DNA of 64,000 nucleotides from an uncultured Lachnospiraceae bacterium (lineage in GTDB: Bacteria > Bacillota > Clostridia > Lachnospirales > Lachnospiraceae). The notes below the pieces were generated by a model. That model was not told the origin of the DNA, did no database searches, and worked only from the letters and a program-made list of their open reading frames with translations. This document shows, in pieces, positions 60,743-64,000 of this stretch (position 1 is the first letter of the stretch; each line of letters begins with the position of its first letter). A program made the position numbers and the translations under genes. The stretch is from positions 1 through 64,000 of the forward strand of contig CAJUEX010000013.1 in NCBI GenBank assembly GCA_910585715.1. Direction: 5' to 3'.

Positions 60743-61201
60743 CTACCCCTGTTCCACATACTCCGCCAACACCCGATGCATCCCGGGATATTCCTTCTTC
60801 ATCCGCACCGGCACCATATCCCTGTTCACAAATCCATGCTCCGACTCTCCAACCGCATGAACCACACCATTATCCTTCCCAATAATCTCATAAGAAACCC
60901 GGAACCGGACACCATTAAAATAAGTAATCTTCAAATATATGCAAACCCTGTCTCCATACCGGATTGCACTCTTATACTTACATGTTACCCCCAGCACCGG
61001 AATCAGGATACCCGTCTCTTCAATCTTATCATAGGGCAGTCCAATCTGCTCCAAAAAATCGCTCCTTGCCTCCTCAAACCACCTGATATAATTGGAATGA
61101 TGGACAATTCCCATCTGGTCCGTTTCATAATAATGAACCCCTCTTTCATAAGGTCTTATTTCCTTTTTGACTGTTTCAGTCACTCCATCTCTTTCCATCA
61201 T
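60743..61201 (-). CDS. Acyl-CoA thioesterase, 4HBT (hotdog) family
   Basis: 152 aa from the ATG at 61201 (GGAGG upstream). A single hotdog domain with the catalytic stretch VHYYETDQMGIVHHSNYIRWFEEAR, then ECTCKYK-like barrel strands. YbgC/FadM-type thioesterases release CoA from acyl-CoA; the substrate is unknown. It has its own terminator and is 48 nt after the hypothetical gene at 61250. Confidence 0.9.
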   Translation of the reverse strand: MMERDGVTETVKKEIRPYERGVHYYETDQMGIVHHSNYIRWFEEARSDFLEQIGLPYDKIEETGILIPVLGVTCKYKSAIRYGDRVCIYLKITYFNGVRFRVSYEIIGKDNGVVHAVGESEHGFVNRDMVPVRMKKEYPGMHRVLAEYVEQG

Positions 61202-61249
61202 CCTGCTTCCTCCATGCCATTCATTCTTCATTATCTTCATAAATACAAA

Positions 61250-61696
61250 TTATATATGCGCCTCAATATTACGAACATCAGTACCCAAACTGCTTTTAAC
61301 GACCTCTATCACGTTGTCTTTCTCAAACTGCTCCGGATTACTTATACAAATCTGACAACAGGCAAATCCACAAGGAAACTCATAATTCAAATCATTCAGT
61401 GAAACAATCCTTTTACAACATGGCATTTCTGCTTCCAAAGACATGAACTCTTCTTCGCCGGCTTTTCCCATGGCTCCTCCCCACCAGTCAAAATCAAGCT
61501 CTGCGCCGCATTGGGGACAGGAAATTTTTTCGAGATTTGCCCCGCAATCAACAAAAACCGGCGTTTCAGCGGACGTCATTTCACTATCATCACAGTCTAT
61601 CTGCCTTTCAAGAAAAGCCTTCACCGATTGGAGCGCTGACACTGAACCTTTATAAAACGGGTTTTTGGGTATTATTTTCACAATATGCTCCGACAT
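61250..61696 (-). CDS. Hypothetical zinc-ribbon-like protein
   Basis: 148 aa from the ATG at 61696, which AGAGGAGGGG precedes; the longer frame to 61918 overlaps the small membrane-protein ORF. Cysteine motifs (ISCPQCGAELDFDWW, then CCKRIVS and ACCQICIS) suggest a zinc-binding fold. No family recognised. Confidence 0.65.
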   Translation of the reverse strand: MSEHIVKIIPKNPFYKGSVSALQSVKAFLERQIDCDDSEMTSAETPVFVDCGANLEKISCPQCGAELDFDWWGGAMGKAGEEEFMSLEAEMPCCKRIVSLNDLNYEFPCGFACCQICISNPEQFEKDNVIEVVKSSLGTDVRNIEAHI

Positions 61697-61760
61697 ACAT
61701 TCCCCTCCTCTGGCTGCCTCGTGATTTGTTGATACATATTTTTCCTGAAAATTAAGTATA

Positions 61761-61934
61761 TCACATTCCCGCTGACAGTCCAACCCACCTTGAAAACAAA
61801 CCATTCTCAAGCATGAAAAACCAGATATAAAAACCGTATATGAAAACCTGCATATAAAATCCCCATATAAAAAGCCATAGCAGTTCAAACATCCTCTTTC
61901 CCTGCGGCTGGATGACAAACTTTTCTTTCAACAT
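61761..61934 (-). CDS. Possible 57-aa membrane protein
   Basis: ATG at 61934 with GGGAGG 6 nt upstream. The product begins MLKEKFVIQPQGKRMFELLW and contains an aromatic-rich membrane helix (about 18-40, FELLWLFIWGFYMQVFIYGF). It precedes the gene at 61250 in another frame. A real small protein is plausible but unproven. Confidence 0.4.
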   Translation of the reverse strand: MLKEKFVIQPQGKRMFELLWLFIWGFYMQVFIYGFYIWFFMLENGLFSRWVGLSAGM

Positions 61935-62118
61935 CGCTACCCTCCCGCCCCGATAAAAACACAGCAGTTCCAAACTCGCCTTCAGAGATGTATTGTCAAG
62001 TGTGTTTGTAGACTTTTTCACAAATTTAGTTAATACAACACAAAAAATATGTATCCTATCACTTCGTCATGATACACTTTTTTGTATGGCAATCCGTCTT
62101 TATTCCATTTATACAAGA

Positions 62119-63804
62119 TTAATCTTCTTCAAAATCCGCATAAATATCCCGAATATTCTTTTCTATATTTACTCCATGAATATATCCGAAGTTTATTTTT
62201 CGCTCACGTATTACATTCATGAACTGATAATATTTTGAATGACTGATAGTATCCGTAAAGAAATAGACATAATCCGCTTTATCAACAATCGAAACATCTG
62301 TCGATCCACTGGCCTCTGGATTGATAAATATCCAGTCTGGAAATTCTTTCTTCATCTTCGATAACCAATTAGAATGTCCTCCCACTATAACGATCCGGTA
62401 ACCGGCAATCGTTTCCCTCATACTTTCAATCTTCTTATCTGTTATGGGATTATCGCTTTCTGTCAATTTATACACATAATTTCTAAGCACTGCCAATTCA
62501 CGTTTCGATGCTTCCAGCTGTTTTCTGATATCTTTTGCTTCCTCTTCAAGCATTCTTTTCTCCGCCAGACCAGCACGCAGACTACTGTTATCAGATTCAA
62601 GCTTGTGAACTTTACGACGTAATTTATCCACTTCCTCAATGAGCACGGACTCATCATGTCTACATCCATCTGTTCCGGCATGTTCTGTGAAATCCTTTAC
62701 CTGCCTTTCCGTCTTATCATTCTCTGGTCTGCCAGTCTTGACCTGCACATCCTCCGGATGAAACATCGGTGGAAATTCATCATAATAAAGTGTTCCGGAT
62801 TCTCCATAAGCCAATATCCTAAGCGTTTCAGCCAGCCATGACGAATTGCACGTCATCGCGCTTGCACAATGAAGGATCATTCCATAAAGCGTAAGCTCCT
62901 CTGCGGAATATTCTCTATTGCTTTTATGAAAAGTCTTCTTCAATATAGAAAGCACAATGGCAAGGCGGTCTTCCACCCCTCTGTCATTTTCATCACACCA
63001 ATCTGCATATTCCGGACTATACCCCAGCCATTGAAATACATTTCTGAGGAATTTCGACATCTTTGCATCTAGGGAATATAATTTCTTCTGATCGAAGCGC
63101 TCACCAATTTCCTTCCGACAATCCTTAAAGCTGTCACCCACAGCCTCATCAAACGAATATCCGCCGTTTAAATCAAATTGATTGCTGTATTCATTTAAGA
63201 TTCCATATACAATGTTACATTCTCCATCCATCTTAATACCATGTATTGGAGCTATACATAAAATCCTTGACAGATTTGTATAGTAATAATTTCTTCTTCC
63301 TTCCGGCTTTGCCAATGCCAGCAGTTCACTGAGCGATATCGTGCTGAATCTTTTGAGTGTCCGGTATTCCTTTTTGTAATATGTTTTATGTAAATATAAA
63401 AACAAAGCCTTCGTATATTCACTTCCGCTATTCATTGCGTTCATCATCAGACCAAGCGTAAATCTGTTGAACATCAATTCCGGCCAGTCTTCACCGGACT
63501 CGATATCGAAATACTCTACATCTTGGTGTTTTGAAATGTTTGCAAATTCATGAGCATAAAAATCCCTTGCAATCAGCGGAAAGTCTTCCCTCATCTCATC
63601 ATTTATAAAAAAATCAACAAAAAAACGTTCACACCCGTATGTATCTGGCGACATTCCATTGAAATCCCACATCAGCTTTTTATCACCCTGAATTTTCATC
63701 ATATAATTGACAAAGTTTCCGCCCGATTCTATCATGTTCTGAAGCAGATTATTTAATTCATCTGTACTTGGCAACCCATCAAGCGGAAAATTAACATTCT
63801 TCAT
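62119..63804 (-). CDS. DUF2325-domain protein with coiled coil
   Basis: 561 aa from the ATG at 63804 with AGAGGT upstream; the frame from the GTG at 63855 overlaps the preceding gene's end and has a weaker ribosome site. A helical N-terminal region of about 370 residues without a known domain, a coiled coil (about 390-460), and a C-terminal DUF2325 Rossmann-like domain (IVIVGGHSNWLSKMKKEFPDWIFI...FFTDTISHSKYYQFMN). DUF2325 is found in proteins of mobile or stress-related loci. The role is unknown. Confidence 0.8.
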   Translation of the reverse strand: MKNVNFPLDGLPSTDELNNLLQNMIESGGNFVNYMMKIQGDKKLMWDFNGMSPDTYGCERFFVDFFINDEMREDFPLIARDFYAHEFANISKHQDVEYFDIESGEDWPELMFNRFTLGLMMNAMNSGSEYTKALFLYLHKTYYKKEYRTLKRFSTISLSELLALAKPEGRRNYYYTNLSRILCIAPIHGIKMDGECNIVYGILNEYSNQFDLNGGYSFDEAVGDSFKDCRKEIGERFDQKKLYSLDAKMSKFLRNVFQWLGYSPEYADWCDENDRGVEDRLAIVLSILKKTFHKSNREYSAEELTLYGMILHCASAMTCNSSWLAETLRILAYGESGTLYYDEFPPMFHPEDVQVKTGRPENDKTERQVKDFTEHAGTDGCRHDESVLIEEVDKLRRKVHKLESDNSSLRAGLAEKRMLEEEAKDIRKQLEASKRELAVLRNYVYKLTESDNPITDKKIESMRETIAGYRIVIVGGHSNWLSKMKKEFPDWIFINPEASGSTDVSIVDKADYVYFFTDTISHSKYYQFMNVIRERKINFGYIHGVNIEKNIRDIYADFEED

Positions 63805-63842
63805 ACATGTTGTACCTCTTATCGCTTTATACCTTGAATTTT

Positions 63843-64000
63843 TCAAGGTCTGCACATCTTTATTTGTGCATCAGTTCCTGCCAGAAACAAAATATCTGAC
63901 TCCGTCTCCTTACAGCAACCCTGTATCCTGTCCAGTTCCCCCTTATGTCCCACCCTCTCAACATTCCATGTGGAATTTTCATGATATTTCCACACCCATA
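63843..64000 (-). CDS. 3' end of a gene running off the window
   Basis: An open frame enters from the right edge and ends at TGA (63843-63845). The last residues include HENSTWNVERVGHKGELDRIQ and DILFLAGTDAQIKMCRP; the composition looks like real protein. It is followed by the DUF2325 gene, whose ATG is 38 nt downstream. No family can be assigned from 51 residues. Confidence 0.55.
   Translation of the reverse strand, partial: WVWKYHENSTWNVERVGHKGELDRIQGCCKETESDILFLAGTDAQIKMCRP

Overview
The window looks like a chromosomal segment of a low-to-moderate GC anaerobic Firmicute, most likely a Lachnospiraceae gut commensal (Blautia/Ruminococcus-like). The evidence is family-level: an Rnf complex in CDGEAB order, an ylxM-ffh-rpsP-khpA operon, a plsX-acpP-rnc-smc-ftsY operon, DUF6273/Big_2 surface proteins, and A/T-rich sigma-A promoters with 17-bp spacers. 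Nearly all genes lie on the minus strand. I see no tRNA, rRNA, CRISPR array, prophage or intact insertion sequence.

Region by region. 1-2.3 kb: an Agr/LytTR-type two-component system whose kinase is frameshifted, followed on the same strand by a tandem-repeat promoter and a well-formed 23-codon peptide ORF. 2.4-10.4 kb: threonine synthase, a SleB-like hydrolase, an AP2-like DNA-binding protein, a GH25-like protein, a CPBP protease, a YitT protein and threonine deaminase. 10.6-17.2 kb: ftsY, smc, rnc, acpP and plsX. 17.3-23 kb: a frameshifted HipA-like kinase, a TatD nuclease and a NatAB-like exporter whose permease is fused to a CPBP protease. 23-27.7 kb: trmD, rimM, khpA, rpsP, ffh and ylxM. 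28-33.5 kb: a secreted/membrane pair, an ECF-sigma/ABC operon and a DinJ/YafQ toxin-antitoxin pair.

33.5-42 kb is the main accessory feature: four paralogous secreted proteins (signal peptide, DUF6273 lectin-like core, optional middle domain, paired Big_2-like domains), with a fifth copy at 58.6-60.5 kb. An HTH-AbrB fusion regulator heads a four-protein operon (three paralogs plus a 52-aa membrane protein). Its promoter region is duplicated in front of the fourth paralog. 42.3-49 kb: an M18 aminopeptidase and the complete rnfCDGEAB operon. 49-58.4 kb: an epimerase, a YprB-like exonuclease, cheR, an S1 protein, ispH, cmk, a flavoprotein, and RpiR and TetR regulators. 60.7-64 kb: a thioesterase, small unknown proteins, a DUF2325 protein and the 3' end of a gene that runs off the window.

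Two kinds of structure are not explained by coding genes. One is a family of large palindromic intergenic elements (about 27.7, 32.7 and 51.5 kb, with a half-copy at 15.9 kb and an unrelated large hairpin at 54.7 kb). The other is the LytTR-type promoter with its tiny peptide at the left edge. The housekeeping blocks are ordinary. The DUF6273 array, the palindromes and the left-edge peptide locus deserve follow-up.
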